Assembly: GCA_032595685.2 (NCBI GenBank) | Contig: CP159373.1 | Coordinates: 4,379,821 to 4,443,820 of the forward strand | Direction of reading: 5' to 3' | DNA from: Candidatus Electrothrix aestuarii | GTDB taxonomy: Bacteria; Desulfobacterota; Desulfobulbia; Desulfobulbales; Desulfobulbaceae | Length of the DNA stretch: 64,000 nucleotides | Shown: positions 1 to 8,981 of the stretch, one piece after another | Numbering within the stretch: position 1 is the first letter of the stretch | How the letters are laid out: every line of letters starts with the position of its first letter | Notes under the pieces: generated by a model | What the model was told of the DNA's origin: nothing | Database searches by the model: none | Seen by the model: the letters and a program-made list of their open reading frames with translations, nothing else | Translations under genes and position numbers: made by a program

Positions 1-1
1 G

Positions 2-1054
2 ACCTCCACCATTGATGGGGTGCTGGAGCAACAGGGAGAACAGACAGAGAACCATGCGCCTCTTTCCTTTCAGCGGCTCATCCGAGCCCTCTTTCCCTGC
101 GGTTCAGTGACCGGTGCCCCGAAAATCCGCACGATGGAGATTATCCGCGAGCTGGAAGAACAGCCCCGTGGGGTGTATTGTGGGGCCATTGGCTATGCCG
201 GGCCGGAGCAGAGCTGCTTTAATGTGCCGATCCGTACTGTGGAACTCAGCAAAACTCTCAACAAGACTGAAGGCCGGATGGGAATAGGCTCAGGTATTGT
301 AGCGGACTCTGTTGCGGAGGCGGAATGGGAGGAATGCCTGATCAAAGGAAATTTTCTCACCAAGAACGCGCCAGATTTTCAGCTCATCGAAACCCTACTC
401 TGGCAGCCTGAAGAAGAATATTTCCTCCTGGACTATCACCTGGAACGCCTCTGGGATTCTGCCCATTATTTTCATTTTGTCTGCGACAAAAAAGAAGTCA
501 TCACTCGTTTAGAACAAGGAGCTGCAGAACTGCGAAAAGGTGAACCAAGGAAAGATGGCTCTACAAAATACAGAGTGCGCCTCCTGCTCTACCGCGATGG
601 CCGGGTGGAAATAAGCTCCACGCCCCTGCCTGCGTCGTCTCCGCAAGGACCTGCAAAGGTCATCTTTTCCCAGGAGCAGGTGGATGCCCGCGATCCCCAT
701 CGCTTTCATAAAACCACTCGCCGGGAGCTCTACACCCAGGAGTTCCAACGCGCCAACGCGCAAGGCTGTTATGATGTCCTGTTCACCAATACAGTCGGAG
801 AGATTACAGAAGGCGCAATCACGAATATCTTTATTCGCCCCCAAAAAGGAGAGCCTCTTCTTACTCCGCCTGTGCAATGCGGCCTTCTGGCTGGGACCTA
901 TCGGCGGATGCTTCTGGAGCAGGACAAAGCCATTGAACAGGTGTTGCGGAGAGAAGATTTCCTCAAGGCAGAGCAAGTCTATGTGGCTAATTCTGTCCGA
1001 GGACTTGTGCCGGTCTGCTTGCAGCAATCGCCCGAGGACAAGCCGAGCAGGTAA
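2..1054 (+). CDS. pabB: aminodeoxychorismate synthase component I fused to aminodeoxychorismate lyase (5' truncated)
   Basis: The reading frame is open from base 2, so the window cuts into the gene. The first ~120 residues are the C-terminal part of a chorismate-binding domain (PCGSVTGAPK, then GIGSGIVADS and the EWEECLIKG segment), as in PabB/TrpE enzymes that make 4-amino-4-deoxychorismate. The rest is a class IV aminotransferase fold (LIETLLW, FHKTTRR with the expected PLP lysine, GEITEGAITNIFI), matching PabC, which releases p-aminobenzoate and pyruvate. PabB-PabC fusions are a known arrangement. The product feeds folate synthesis, whose folP lies 36 kb downstream here. The stop at 1054 is followed by 150 bp with no clear terminator. 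The PabB reading rests on the fusion, since the chorismate-binding part alone could be a relative. Confidence 0.9.
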   Translation, partial: TSTIDGVLEQQGEQTENHAPLSFQRLIRALFPCGSVTGAPKIRTMEIIRELEEQPRGVYCGAIGYAGPEQSCFNVPIRTVELSKTLNKTEGRMGIGSGIVADSVAEAEWEECLIKGNFLTKNAPDFQLIETLLWQPEEEYFLLDYHLERLWDSAHYFHFVCDKKEVITRLEQGAAELRKGEPRKDGSTKYRVRLLLYRDGRVEISSTPLPASSPQGPAKVIFSQEQVDARDPHRFHKTTRRELYTQEFQRANAQGCYDVLFTNTVGEITEGAITNIFIRPQKGEPLLTPPVQCGLLAGTYRRMLLEQDKAIEQVLRREDFLKAEQVYVANSVRGLVPVCLQQSPEDKPSR

Positions 1055-1204
1055 AGCAAGCCCAGTATCCGGCTTTGCCTGCCCTTTTTCCTGGTAATCC
1101 GCAGTCCCAGCGTTTACTATTCGAGAATTACACCTTGTTTACATGAACGCAGTCATGAATAGGCATAAAGACAACTCCTCCTGCAATCGCAGCAGAAAAA
1201 TTCT

Positions 1205-2647
1205 ATGAACGAACAACCTAATCCGTCCTGGAAACCAGAAGAGCCCCGAGGGGTGCAGCCCTTTGCCCTGGTGAAGTATTTTTCCTTCACCTCACTTTCT
1301 GTTATTCTGGTGGCTTCCTTTGCTCTCACCTGGATTTTTTCCGATAATGCCCGCGACACCATGCTGTCTCGAAGCGAGAGCTATTCCCGTATGTTTGCGG
1401 AAAACCTGAATCGCCAGGTCTTCCATAGCTTTGTTATCCCAACCTTTATTCGTTTCGGCCGTATCGCCCTTTCCGATCCGGTGCAGTTCGAATCACTGGA
1501 TCAGATGGTGATCAATATCACCAAAGGCATGATGATCGAGGCGGTAACCATCTTTGATTCAAGGGAAAATATTGTTTCCTATTCCACAGATGCAGCCCTG
1601 GTGGGGAAAAAGAACATCGGTGGGTTTGAGTATAAAAAGGCCCTGAACGGAGAAAGTACCTCAGTGCTGGTTTCCAACGGCTCTATGCTCAATCTCCTGC
1701 CCGGCGCGCCTCCCATGTACTGCACCCTGAAAACCTATGTCCCCTTTCGTCAGGAAAGACTGCCTGGGGCTCGGGACGGTGAGATTATGGGGGTTATTCT
1801 GGTGGTCAAGGATCTGTCCGAGGATCTGGAGGCAGTGGTCTCCTTGCAGCTCAAAGTCATGCTGCTCTCCCTGGGCGTCATGGGCATTCTGTTCGCGGTC
1901 TTAAGCGCCATCGTGATTCGAGCCAATAGAATTATGCAGGCTCGGGCCGCAGAACGGCAGGAGCTGGAAAAACAGCTCCATGAGGCCCAACGACTGGCGG
2001 TGCTGGGAAAAATGATCGCCTCGGTCTCCCATGAGATCAAAAACCCCCTGGGCATTGTTCGCTCCACAGCGGAAATCCTCGGCAAGCGTCTAGCCAAGCT
2101 GGCACCAGGAAACGAGCATCTCTCCAAGATTATTGTCGATGAAACCACTCGCCTGGACGGTATTGTCCGGGAGTTTCTGGATTTTGCCCGCCCCAAAACC
2201 CCGACCAAGGCCCTTGGCTCCTTAAACACCTTGGTGCAACGCTTGGCTCTATTCATGAACGTGGAGTTCAGCGATAAACAGATCGAGTTTATTGAGGAAC
2301 TGGATCCTGAATTACCCGAGTGCCCACTTGATGGCGACCAGCTCTATCAGGTCCTGCTGAATATCGTCTTTAATGCCATCCATGCCATGCCCGAGGGCGG
2401 TAAACTGACGGTTCGCACCTCTACCAGCGAGGAAAATGTCTCCTTGGAGATCACCGATACCGGTTCCGGTATGCCTCCAGAAAAACTGGAACAGATCTTC
2501 ATCCCCTTCTTTACCGATAAAAACCGGGGAACCGGTCTAGGACTCGCCATCACCAAGAATATCGTGGAGCAGCATAAGGGTGAGATAACGGTGCAGAGTG
2601 AGGAGGGAGTTGGCACGACCTTTACGGTGGTTTTGCCGAAAGAGTGA
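1205..2647 (+). CDS. two-component sensor histidine kinase, membrane bound
   Basis: 480 residues. The N-terminus has a first membrane segment (about residues 28-46), an extracytoplasmic sensor region to about 215, and a second membrane segment (about 217-240), then the dimerisation and phosphoacceptor helix with SVSHEIKNPLG (His at about residue 276). The catalytic domain shows an N box (NIVFNAIHAMPEGG), a G1 box (DTGSGMP), an F-like segment (IFIPFFTDK) and a G2 box (GTGLGLAI), so it should autophosphorylate and pass phosphate to a response regulator. The layout resembles the ZraS/AtoS group of NtrC-partner kinases. No regulator gene is adjacent, so the partner is unknown. The start has only a weak ribosome site. 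A 21-codon ORF (1144-1209) overlaps it by ATGA. Confidence 0.9.
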   Translation: MNEQPNPSWKPEEPRGVQPFALVKYFSFTSLSVILVASFALTWIFSDNARDTMLSRSESYSRMFAENLNRQVFHSFVIPTFIRFGRIALSDPVQFESLDQMVINITKGMMIEAVTIFDSRENIVSYSTDAALVGKKNIGGFEYKKALNGESTSVLVSNGSMLNLLPGAPPMYCTLKTYVPFRQERLPGARDGEIMGVILVVKDLSEDLEAVVSLQLKVMLLSLGVMGILFAVLSAIVIRANRIMQARAAERQELEKQLHEAQRLAVLGKMIASVSHEIKNPLGIVRSTAEILGKRLAKLAPGNEHLSKIIVDETTRLDGIVREFLDFARPKTPTKALGSLNTLVQRLALFMNVEFSDKQIEFIEELDPELPECPLDGDQLYQVLLNIVFNAIHAMPEGGKLTVRTSTSEENVSLEITDTGSGMPPEKLEQIFIPFFTDKNRGTGLGLAITKNIVEQHKGEITVQSEEGVGTTFTVVLPKE

Positions 2648-2713
2648 TGATCTATTTGGTGCCTTCTGTCTTTTGGAGAAAGATCAATAAACTGTTAAAC
2701 AATATTTAAAACC

Positions 2714-3892
2714 ATGTGTTTGAATGAATTAAAAAATACAACAGAATCTCCTGACGTTGATGATGAAGTTGAAATTGATTTTCCTGATGACACTCCTGAA
2801 GAAAATTGTTCTGACAGCCCGGAAAGCCCAGAACTGCTCCCGATGGAGGGTACCTTCAATCCAAATGAAATTAATATCATCCCAAAGCAGGACAGCTTGA
2901 GGAATATTATTGCTAGACTTGAAAACAATGAAATAGATATGAATACAGCTTTTCAACGGGAAAGTGACCTTTGGGATAGAGGTAAGATGTCTAGACTTAT
3001 TGAATCTATACTCATTCGTTTCCCTCTTCCGGCATTCTATTTCGATGCCACCAATGATGATAAATGGCTTGTAGTTGACGGTCTCCAGCGCCTTTCTTCC
3101 ATTAGGAAGTTTGTTGTTGATAAAAAACTTCGATTAAGTGGATTGGAATATTTAAATGGCTCAAATATAACGTATGACAAATTACCAAGAACTTATCAGC
3201 GTCGTATTAATGAGTGTCCTGTCACTCTTTTTTTGATTCAACCAGGTACGCCTGAAGAGGTAAGATACTCATTATTCAGAAGAATAAATACAGGGGGGCT
3301 GATTCTTAATTTTCAGGAAATACGTAATGCCTTGGCAAGCGCAACGCTACGTGATTACCTAAGACGGATGGCAGATTACCCTTACATGAAGAAAACAATT
3401 GGTGCCAAGACCAAGAGGATGCAGGATCAGGAACTTGTCCTTCGTTTTTTAGCATTTTACACTATGGATTACCTTGAAAGCAAAAAAAATATAACTGTCT
3501 TCCTCGACGAAATGATGAGAAAAATGGAAAAAATGACCCAAGAGGAACTAGATAGCCTAGAGAAGATATTTTGTACCGCGCTCAAGCGAAGCTGGGAGCT
3601 TTTTGGAGAAACTGCGTTTGAAAAAATAACTGACAATTCTGGTATGATTAAACGTAAGCGCAAAAACTCGACGTTATTTGAGGTATGGACCGTTGCCTTA
3701 GCCCATTTATCTGAAGACAAGATGAAGATCATTATTGAAAATAGAGCGGTGCTGCAAGAAAAGCATATTCAGCTTATCTCTAACGATGAACTTTATTTCA
3801 GAACTATAACGTTTTCTACTCAAAAAAGGGAGTATTATAAAATTCGTTGTGAAAAGGTACAGGGATTGATTAACGAGGTATTAAATGCTTGA
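2714..3892 (+). CDS. DUF262 (ParB/GmrSD N-terminal-like) protein, first gene of a coupled trio
   Basis: 392 residues. The first ~45 are very acidic and look disordered. From about 60 to 200 the protein matches the DUF262 pattern: the AFQRESDLWD segment, SRLIESIL, PLPAFYFD and the hallmark VDGLQRLSSI (residues 121-130), followed by FRRINTGG. This fold is the N-terminal half of GmrS/GmrD-type modified-DNA restriction enzymes, where it is thought to bind or hydrolyse a nucleotide. The C-terminal HNH-type DUF1524 half of GmrSD is not visible here, so a nuclease role cannot be claimed. The gene is visibly AT-rich next to its neighbours, which suggests transfer. It overlaps the ATPase gene by 8 bp. 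A joint role in defence is inference from family and context. Confidence 0.75.
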   Translation: MCLNELKNTTESPDVDDEVEIDFPDDTPEENCSDSPESPELLPMEGTFNPNEINIIPKQDSLRNIIARLENNEIDMNTAFQRESDLWDRGKMSRLIESILIRFPLPAFYFDATNDDKWLVVDGLQRLSSIRKFVVDKKLRLSGLEYLNGSNITYDKLPRTYQRRINECPVTLFLIQPGTPEEVRYSLFRRINTGGLILNFQEIRNALASATLRDYLRRMADYPYMKKTIGAKTKRMQDQELVLRFLAFYTMDYLESKKNITVFLDEMMRKMEKMTQEELDSLEKIFCTALKRSWELFGETAFEKITDNSGMIKRKRKNSTLFEVWTVALAHLSEDKMKIIIENRAVLQEKHIQLISNDELYFRTITFSTQKREYYKIRCEKVQGLINEVLNA

Positions 3893-5000
3893 GTTCATAC
3901 GTGTTCAAGGTTTCAAAACCTTGCTTGATGCCAGCTTCCCGTTAACTTCTCTGAATATTTTTACCGGATTAAACGGGATGGGCAAATCAACACTGATACA
4001 AACGTTGTTGTTGCTCAGGCAATCTTATGAGCGAAACACCTTGTTTGATAAAGGGCTGTTGTTAAAGGGTGAATACACTACTCTTGGTACTGGAAGCGAT
4101 ATTCTTGCCGAACAGTCAGAAACAAATAATATTCAATTCATTTTAACATGGTCAGCGCAGAAACCGTTATCGCTTTGTTTTGCTTACTCTTCACAGTCTG
4201 ACCTCCAGCCTATAACACAGCCTGTCTCCTTCAAAGAAGGAGATTCTCCCGAAGCAATAAGTTTATTCAATAAAAAATTTCAGTATTTATCTGCTGACCG
4301 AATAAGCCCGAAGCCTTCGTATGAAGCTTCAACCTACTTTATTGATGATTTGAATTCACTCGGGAATCACGGCGAATACACTGCTCATTTTATCGCGGAA
4401 CACGGGCTAGAGCCTCTTGCTGCAACCACTTTGCACCATCCCAGCGCAATTTCTTCAAATTTATTAGAAAATCTTGATTACTGGATGGCGGAAATTTCCC
4501 CAGGTCTACGCATCCATGCGACAATGCAACCTAACACAACTTCCGTGACTCTCGGCTATGCCTTTGACCAAGGCAAAGAAACCACGACTGATTTCAAACC
4601 GCAGAATGTCGGTTTCGGCATAACGTATGTTTTGCCGGTTATTACGGCTATTCTCCGCGCCCAACCGGGCGATATGCTGATTATCGAAAACCCGGAATCA
4701 CATCTCCATCCAGCAGGTCAGGCTTTAGTGGGCAAATTATGCGCAATCGCTGCCAAAAGCGGAGTGCAACTCTTCATCGAAACCCATTCCGACCATTTTC
4801 TCAACGGAGTTCGGGTTGCAGTAAAGGATAAGGTCATTGAGCCAGATGACGTAAAATTTTTCTTTCTGGAGCGGGACAAAGGATCTTCCGCCCACGCCTC
4901 CACCGTCATCTCACCGGAGATTGACAGCAACGGACGCATGAGCTGTTGGCCGGACGGCTTTTTTGATGAATGGGACCGCCAGTTGGAGAAGCTCTTGTGA
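3885..5000 (+). CDS. AAA-type ATPase of the DUF3696 family, second gene of the trio
   Basis: 371 residues. It starts with an SMC/RecF/OLD-like N-terminus (IRVQGFKTL) and a Walker A motif GLNGMGKST (residues 28-36). A Walker B-like stretch LIIENPESHLHP lies near residue 265, followed by IETHSDHFLNG, the D-loop/switch region typical of OLD-like ATPases. The tail (VKFFFLERD ... WPDGFFDEWDRQ) is the DUF3696 signature. No TOPRIM nuclease domain is present, so this is an ATPase without its own obvious cutting domain. It overlaps the gene before by ATGCTTGA and the next by GTGA, so the three proteins are probably made in fixed proportion. DUF3696 ATPases next to DUF262 proteins recur in accessory regions (from memory). 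Their function is unsettled. Confidence 0.8.
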   Translation: MLEFIRVQGFKTLLDASFPLTSLNIFTGLNGMGKSTLIQTLLLLRQSYERNTLFDKGLLLKGEYTTLGTGSDILAEQSETNNIQFILTWSAQKPLSLCFAYSSQSDLQPITQPVSFKEGDSPEAISLFNKKFQYLSADRISPKPSYEASTYFIDDLNSLGNHGEYTAHFIAEHGLEPLAATTLHHPSAISSNLLENLDYWMAEISPGLRIHATMQPNTTSVTLGYAFDQGKETTTDFKPQNVGFGITYVLPVITAILRAQPGDMLIIENPESHLHPAGQALVGKLCAIAAKSGVQLFIETHSDHFLNGVRVAVKDKVIEPDDVKFFFLERDKGSSAHASTVISPEIDSNGRMSCWPDGFFDEWDRQLEKLL

Positions 5001-5977
5001 GTCATCCGCTCGTCTTTAATCATCATTCTCTTCCGTTGAATTCGGCTGATGATATTCATCCGGCAATCAGCGAATTTCTGAAGATCTCGCTGGGAGCGCA
5101 TCGGATAGGCTTCACGGTTATTCTGGTCGATGAAACCATTGATAAGGCATGGTTTAGATTGGAACTGACTCAAGGATATTTCTGGAAAGACTGGCATGAT
5201 CAACAGAGCAACGATCCGCAAACCAAGGATCTCATAAGATCCTTTCGTCGTATCGCAACGCAGCAGCCGCTCTTCTTAAGTCAGGATTATGCTGATGATG
5301 TGGAGCTGTTTGATGTCCGCTTACCTGGAACGAAAAAAAATGTACCGGCCCTCAAAGCTGCGGCTTGGCATGAATCTCCCTTGCTGAGTTTTCCGACCCG
5401 CCCTCCTTGGACAGATTCCCCTATTCCCGTTCTCGTTGAAAAAATGGCCGATGACGGAGAAATCGTCAACTCAACGGAAGAATTGCGCAACCTGTATTCC
5501 ATTGCGCAACTTGAAAAAGAAAAGCCGGAATTACAGGAAAAGGTACAGAGCCAAATTCGTTCTGGAAAAGAGTTGCTTGAGCAAGCGCGGACCGTATACC
5601 CCTGCTTGTGCTTTTGCGGTAAATCTGAAGAGCAACTGAGGACATGGTCCTATTCGTCAAGCTTACTGGAAGTGGTCAAAGATGCTCTGAATGTCCTCAA
5701 TACCTTTGTGGAGTATTGGCATGACGGACGTATTGCCGGATATACTCATGACGAGTTACACCGGCTTGGTCTGAAAAATAAAGTCAGCGGGGAATCAGAG
5801 TCGGTCAGAAACAATCCGAAATTGAGGAAGGCCCGGGAATTCTATCTTCCGACCGGAGAGAAGACTTTCTTTGAGTATCACGTCAAGTTTCCCCGAGGAA
5901 TTAGACTGCACTTCTTTATCAAACCCGAAATCCATACGGTCTTTATCGGCTACATAGGAGAACATCTTCCCCTATGA
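4997..5977 (+). CDS. unknown protein, third gene of the DUF262/ATPase trio
   Basis: 326 residues from a GTG start. GTG at 4997 was chosen because it makes a GTGA overlap with the ATPase stop and has TTGGAG 8 bases upstream; an ATG at 4970 would overlap by 31 bp. I do not recognise the family. Visible parts are an N-terminal globular region, a predicted charged helix near residues 165-195 (IAQLEKEKPELQEKVQSQ), and a basic C-terminus ending KFPRGIRLHFF ... VFIGYIGEHLPL. That ending has the strand pattern and basic residues of RelE-like folds (R-h-h-F ... h-x-IG-x-h-G-x-H), but the likeness is weak and should not be read as a function. The tight coupling says it works with the ATPase and DUF262 protein. 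Confidence 0.75.
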   Translation: MSHPLVFNHHSLPLNSADDIHPAISEFLKISLGAHRIGFTVILVDETIDKAWFRLELTQGYFWKDWHDQQSNDPQTKDLIRSFRRIATQQPLFLSQDYADDVELFDVRLPGTKKNVPALKAAAWHESPLLSFPTRPPWTDSPIPVLVEKMADDGEIVNSTEELRNLYSIAQLEKEKPELQEKVQSQIRSGKELLEQARTVYPCLCFCGKSEEQLRTWSYSSSLLEVVKDALNVLNTFVEYWHDGRIAGYTHDELHRLGLKNKVSGESESVRNNPKLRKAREFYLPTGEKTFFEYHVKFPRGIRLHFFIKPEIHTVFIGYIGEHLPL

Positions 5978-6020
5978 AATATAAAAACCGCGTAAGAGTC
6001 TATCAATATACTTTTCTGAC

Positions 6021-8096
6021 ATGATCAGACTCACACAATCCATCCTGCTGCGCTGCAAAGGACTGCTCACTGAACAGCTGCAACACCTGCGCATGACGGA
6101 ACATACCTTCATGGTTATTGTCGCCGTTATCATCGGGCTGCTAGGCGGATTCGGCGCGATCTTTTTTCGCTTCGCCATTCGCTTCTTTGAAGCCGTCTTT
6201 TTCGGGAGCTGGGAATACTCACTGGACTACGCCTTACAACTGCCTTGGTATGTCAAACTCCTCGCACCGGCAGCAGGCGGTCTGATCGTTGGCCCCATTG
6301 TTTTTTACTTTGCCCGTGAGGCAAGAGGACACGGCGTTCCCGAGGTCATGGAGTCCATTGTCCTGCGAGGCGGCGCTATTCGTCCTCGTGTCATGATTGC
6401 CAAGGTGTTCGCCTCTGCAGTTTCCATCGGCTCCGGGGGCTCGGTAGGGCGGGAAGGTCCTATTGTCCAGATCGGTTCAGCCATCGGCTCTTCCCTGGGA
6501 CAGGCTCTCAAGGTCACAGGCTCGCGCTTGCGAACTTTTGTGGCCTGCGGTACCGCAGCAGGGATCGCGGCGACCTTTAACGCGCCTATTGCCGGGGCCC
6601 TGTTCGCTATGGAGGTCATTCTCAGCGATTTCGGTATCTCCCAGTTCAGCCCTATCGTGGTTTCCTCGGTGACCGCGACTGTTGTCTCCCGCCATTTTAT
6701 TGGTGACTTCTCAGCCTTTATTCTTCCGAGCTATGAGTTGGTCAGTGTCTTTGAAATGATTCCTTATTTCATCCTGGGCATCCTGTCCGCTTTTGTCGCC
6801 CTAGGGTTTATCTCAATCTTATACAAGACTGAAGATTTGTTCGAGACCCTGCGCATTCCGCCCCTGCTCAAGCCGATACTCGGCGGCCTTATCATCGGGG
6901 CTATTGGTATTTTCTTTCCCCATATATTCGGGGTTGGCTACGATACCATCAGCCTCGCCTTAAACGGCGAAATGCTCGGCTTCTTCATGCTCTTTCTGGT
7001 TGGCCTAAAAATCATCGCAACCTCCATCACTATCGGCTCCGGTGGTTCTGGAGGCGTCTTTGCCCCTTCGCTTTTTCTCGGTGCAAACCTTGGAGGTTTT
7101 GTCGGCAGCATTGTCCATAGCCTGGCCCCAAGCCTGACAGCCTCTCCTGGGGCCTATGCCCTGGTCGGCATGGGCGCAGTGGCTTCCGGTGCTATGCACG
7201 CCCCCATTACCTCGATTCTCATCATCTTTGAGCTGACCAATGATTATCGCATCATCCTACCGCTGATGATCGCCTGTATTATCAGCGTGCTCACCACCAC
7301 CCGCCTGAAAAAAGACTCCATTTATACCCTCAAGCTCTCTCGCCGGGGAATTAATCTCTTTCAAGGCCAAGAGGTCAATGTCCTGCGCTCCTTGCAGGTC
7401 TCCAAGGTGATGAAAACAAACTTTGTACAGATCGCACCGGACACCTCTCTGCGAGAACTAATGGACCTGACGGTCAGTAGCCCGCACTCAAACTTTTTTG
7501 TGGTCAACGGCCAAGGGCAACTGATAGGTATTATATCAATTCACGATGTGCGCAGATTGATATATGAGTATGATGCGCTCGCTGGTCTTGTTCTTGCCTA
7601 TGATCTCATGAAGCCGATCCAACAGTATTTTACCCAGACCGATACGCTGGATATCGTCATAAAGGCCCTGGGACAAATAAACATTGATGAATTCCCGGTG
7701 GTAAAAAACGAAAAGGATCTGCAACTCCTCGGCACCGTGGCAAAGGAGGATGTTATTGGTGCATATAATCAGGAAATGTTGAAACGGGATATGATCACCT
7801 CCGTGTCCAGGTCACTGAGTTCTACAGGAAAATTCAAACAGATTGAATTGACGGACGGGCAGATACTCTGCGAGCTTGAGGTTCCGGGGGCCTTCATAGG
7901 CAAAACTTTGCAGGAACTTAATCTTCGCAGCCGTTTCGGCACAGAAGTTATTATGATAAAACAAAATTTCAATACTGAAGTAAAAGAAAAACAGCACATC
8001 ATGGTGCCTCGACCGGATTACCATTTCGCATTTGGAGACTCCATTCTCGTCATGGCTTCGCAGGAAAATGTGAAAAAGCTGAGAGAATCCCGATAA
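6021..8096 (+). CDS. ClC-family chloride channel/transporter with CBS pair and TrkA-C domain
   Basis: 691 residues. The membrane part (about 1-430) contains the ClC signatures GSGGSVGREGP (near residue 137, including the gating glutamate of GREGP) and GSGGSGGVFAPSLFLGA near residue 335. It is followed by two CBS domains (about 465-590), which usually bind adenine nucleotides, and a TrkA-C/RCK-C domain (about 610-691: ELEVPGAFIGKTLQEL, then FGDSILVMA). The three-part architecture is known in bacterial ClC proteins. Keeping the gating glutamate is compatible with either a channel or a H+/Cl- exchanger. The gene stands alone on the plus strand, 43 bp after the trio, with no clear ribosome site, so it may be read from the same transcript. 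Confidence 0.92.
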   Translation: MIRLTQSILLRCKGLLTEQLQHLRMTEHTFMVIVAVIIGLLGGFGAIFFRFAIRFFEAVFFGSWEYSLDYALQLPWYVKLLAPAAGGLIVGPIVFYFAREARGHGVPEVMESIVLRGGAIRPRVMIAKVFASAVSIGSGGSVGREGPIVQIGSAIGSSLGQALKVTGSRLRTFVACGTAAGIAATFNAPIAGALFAMEVILSDFGISQFSPIVVSSVTATVVSRHFIGDFSAFILPSYELVSVFEMIPYFILGILSAFVALGFISILYKTEDLFETLRIPPLLKPILGGLIIGAIGIFFPHIFGVGYDTISLALNGEMLGFFMLFLVGLKIIATSITIGSGGSGGVFAPSLFLGANLGGFVGSIVHSLAPSLTASPGAYALVGMGAVASGAMHAPITSILIIFELTNDYRIILPLMIACIISVLTTTRLKKDSIYTLKLSRRGINLFQGQEVNVLRSLQVSKVMKTNFVQIAPDTSLRELMDLTVSSPHSNFFVVNGQGQLIGIISIHDVRRLIYEYDALAGLVLAYDLMKPIQQYFTQTDTLDIVIKALGQINIDEFPVVKNEKDLQLLGTVAKEDVIGAYNQEMLKRDMITSVSRSLSSTGKFKQIELTDGQILCELEVPGAFIGKTLQELNLRSRFGTEVIMIKQNFNTEVKEKQHIMVPRPDYHFAFGDSILVMASQENVKKLRESR

Positions 8097-8158
8097 GAAG
8101 CAACTTCACACCTGAATTACATAACACTCTACAAAATACAAAACAACGTAAAGTCGAT

Positions 8159-8572
8159 ATGCTGAACGGAGTCATTACCCGCAAACTTGAAGCGCTGGAA
8201 GAAACCCTGCACGAACTTGAATCCCTCGGCAAGGTAACGTTGGATACCCTGCAAAGCGATTGGCTTGTTCGTCGGGCCGTGGAACGCGACTTACAAATCC
8301 TGGTCGAGGTCGTCATCGATGTCTGCCATCGGCTCATCTCTGGGGCAGGCACGGCACCGGCCTCCAGCGCCATAGAGGCGGTCAGGAAATGTGTCCGGCT
8401 GGGAGTTCTCTCTTCCGAAGAGCCTTTTCGCCAGATGGTCCAGTTCAGGAATTTCATTGTCCACCATTATGAACGTGTTGACCCGGAAATCCTCGTCGGC
8501 ATAATGAGTAAGCATCTCCAAGAGTTCAGGTTATTCCAGAAAGAGGTCCTGCGCTATGTCAGCAAAAATTAA
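8159..8572 (+). CDS. hepT: HepT-like HEPN ribonuclease toxin (type VII TA)
   Basis: 137 residues, helical. The HEPN active-site motif R-X4-H-X-Y is intact near residue 98 (RNFIVHHY), the signature of HepT toxins that cut RNA. The gene overlaps the next one (a MntA-type nucleotidyltransferase) by 17 bp, the usual genetic arrangement. In characterised pairs MntA AMPylates the HepT tyrosine and silences the toxin. That tyrosine is present here. The pair sits between a ClC channel and a cytochrome gene with no other mobile signature. Confidence 0.88.
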   Translation: MLNGVITRKLEALEETLHELESLGKVTLDTLQSDWLVRRAVERDLQILVEVVIDVCHRLISGAGTAPASSAIEAVRKCVRLGVLSSEEPFRQMVQFRNFIVHHYERVDPEILVGIMSKHLQEFRLFQKEVLRYVSKN

Positions 8573-8948
8573 GGTCGATCTCAGCAGGACAGAAAAAGTT
8601 TGGCAAGACTATTCCGGCCTGGTGGCTGTCTGGAGTTTTGGTTCGGCCCAGGACGGTAAGATAGCATTCGGTAGCGACCTAGACATCGCCTTACTCTTTG
8701 CTGAAGCACCGGAGTTTGAAACGCTGTGCAATATCAGAGCGGATCTCCAGGAAATGCTAGAGCTGGAAGAGATTGATCTGATGAATCTCAACACAGCCAG
8801 CGTAGTCAGCGCAATGGAGGCCATCTCCGGCACACCGCTTTTCTGCCGCGACCTCGGAAAACGAGCAGAGTTCGCCTCCCTGATCTCACGTCAGTACGAG
8901 GATGATATGGCTCAGCTCAGACGACATTATTCGGAAAGCACGCAATAA
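8556..8948 (+). CDS. mntA: MntA-like minimal nucleotidyltransferase antitoxin
   Basis: 130 residues. It has the minimal nucleotidyltransferase signature GSX10DXD (FGS, ten residues, then DLD, near residues 28-42) and the third acidic residue in EIDLMNL. This group includes MntA, which transfers AMP to the tyrosine of its partner HepT. The start lies inside the toxin gene with AGAGG upstream, so the two are translationally coupled. The order is toxin first, antitoxin second. Confidence 0.88.
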   Translation: MSAKIKVDLSRTEKVWQDYSGLVAVWSFGSAQDGKIAFGSDLDIALLFAEAPEFETLCNIRADLQEMLELEEIDLMNLNTASVVSAMEAISGTPLFCRDLGKRAEFASLISRQYEDDMAQLRRHYSESTQ

Positions 8949-8981
8949 TTTTTTTATTCAAAACATATTCACTCAGCAGTT

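Noticed and set aside
1144-1209. 21-codon ORF overlapping the histidine kinase start by ATGA
   Set aside because: No ribosome site and no conserved feature; the overlap may be chance.
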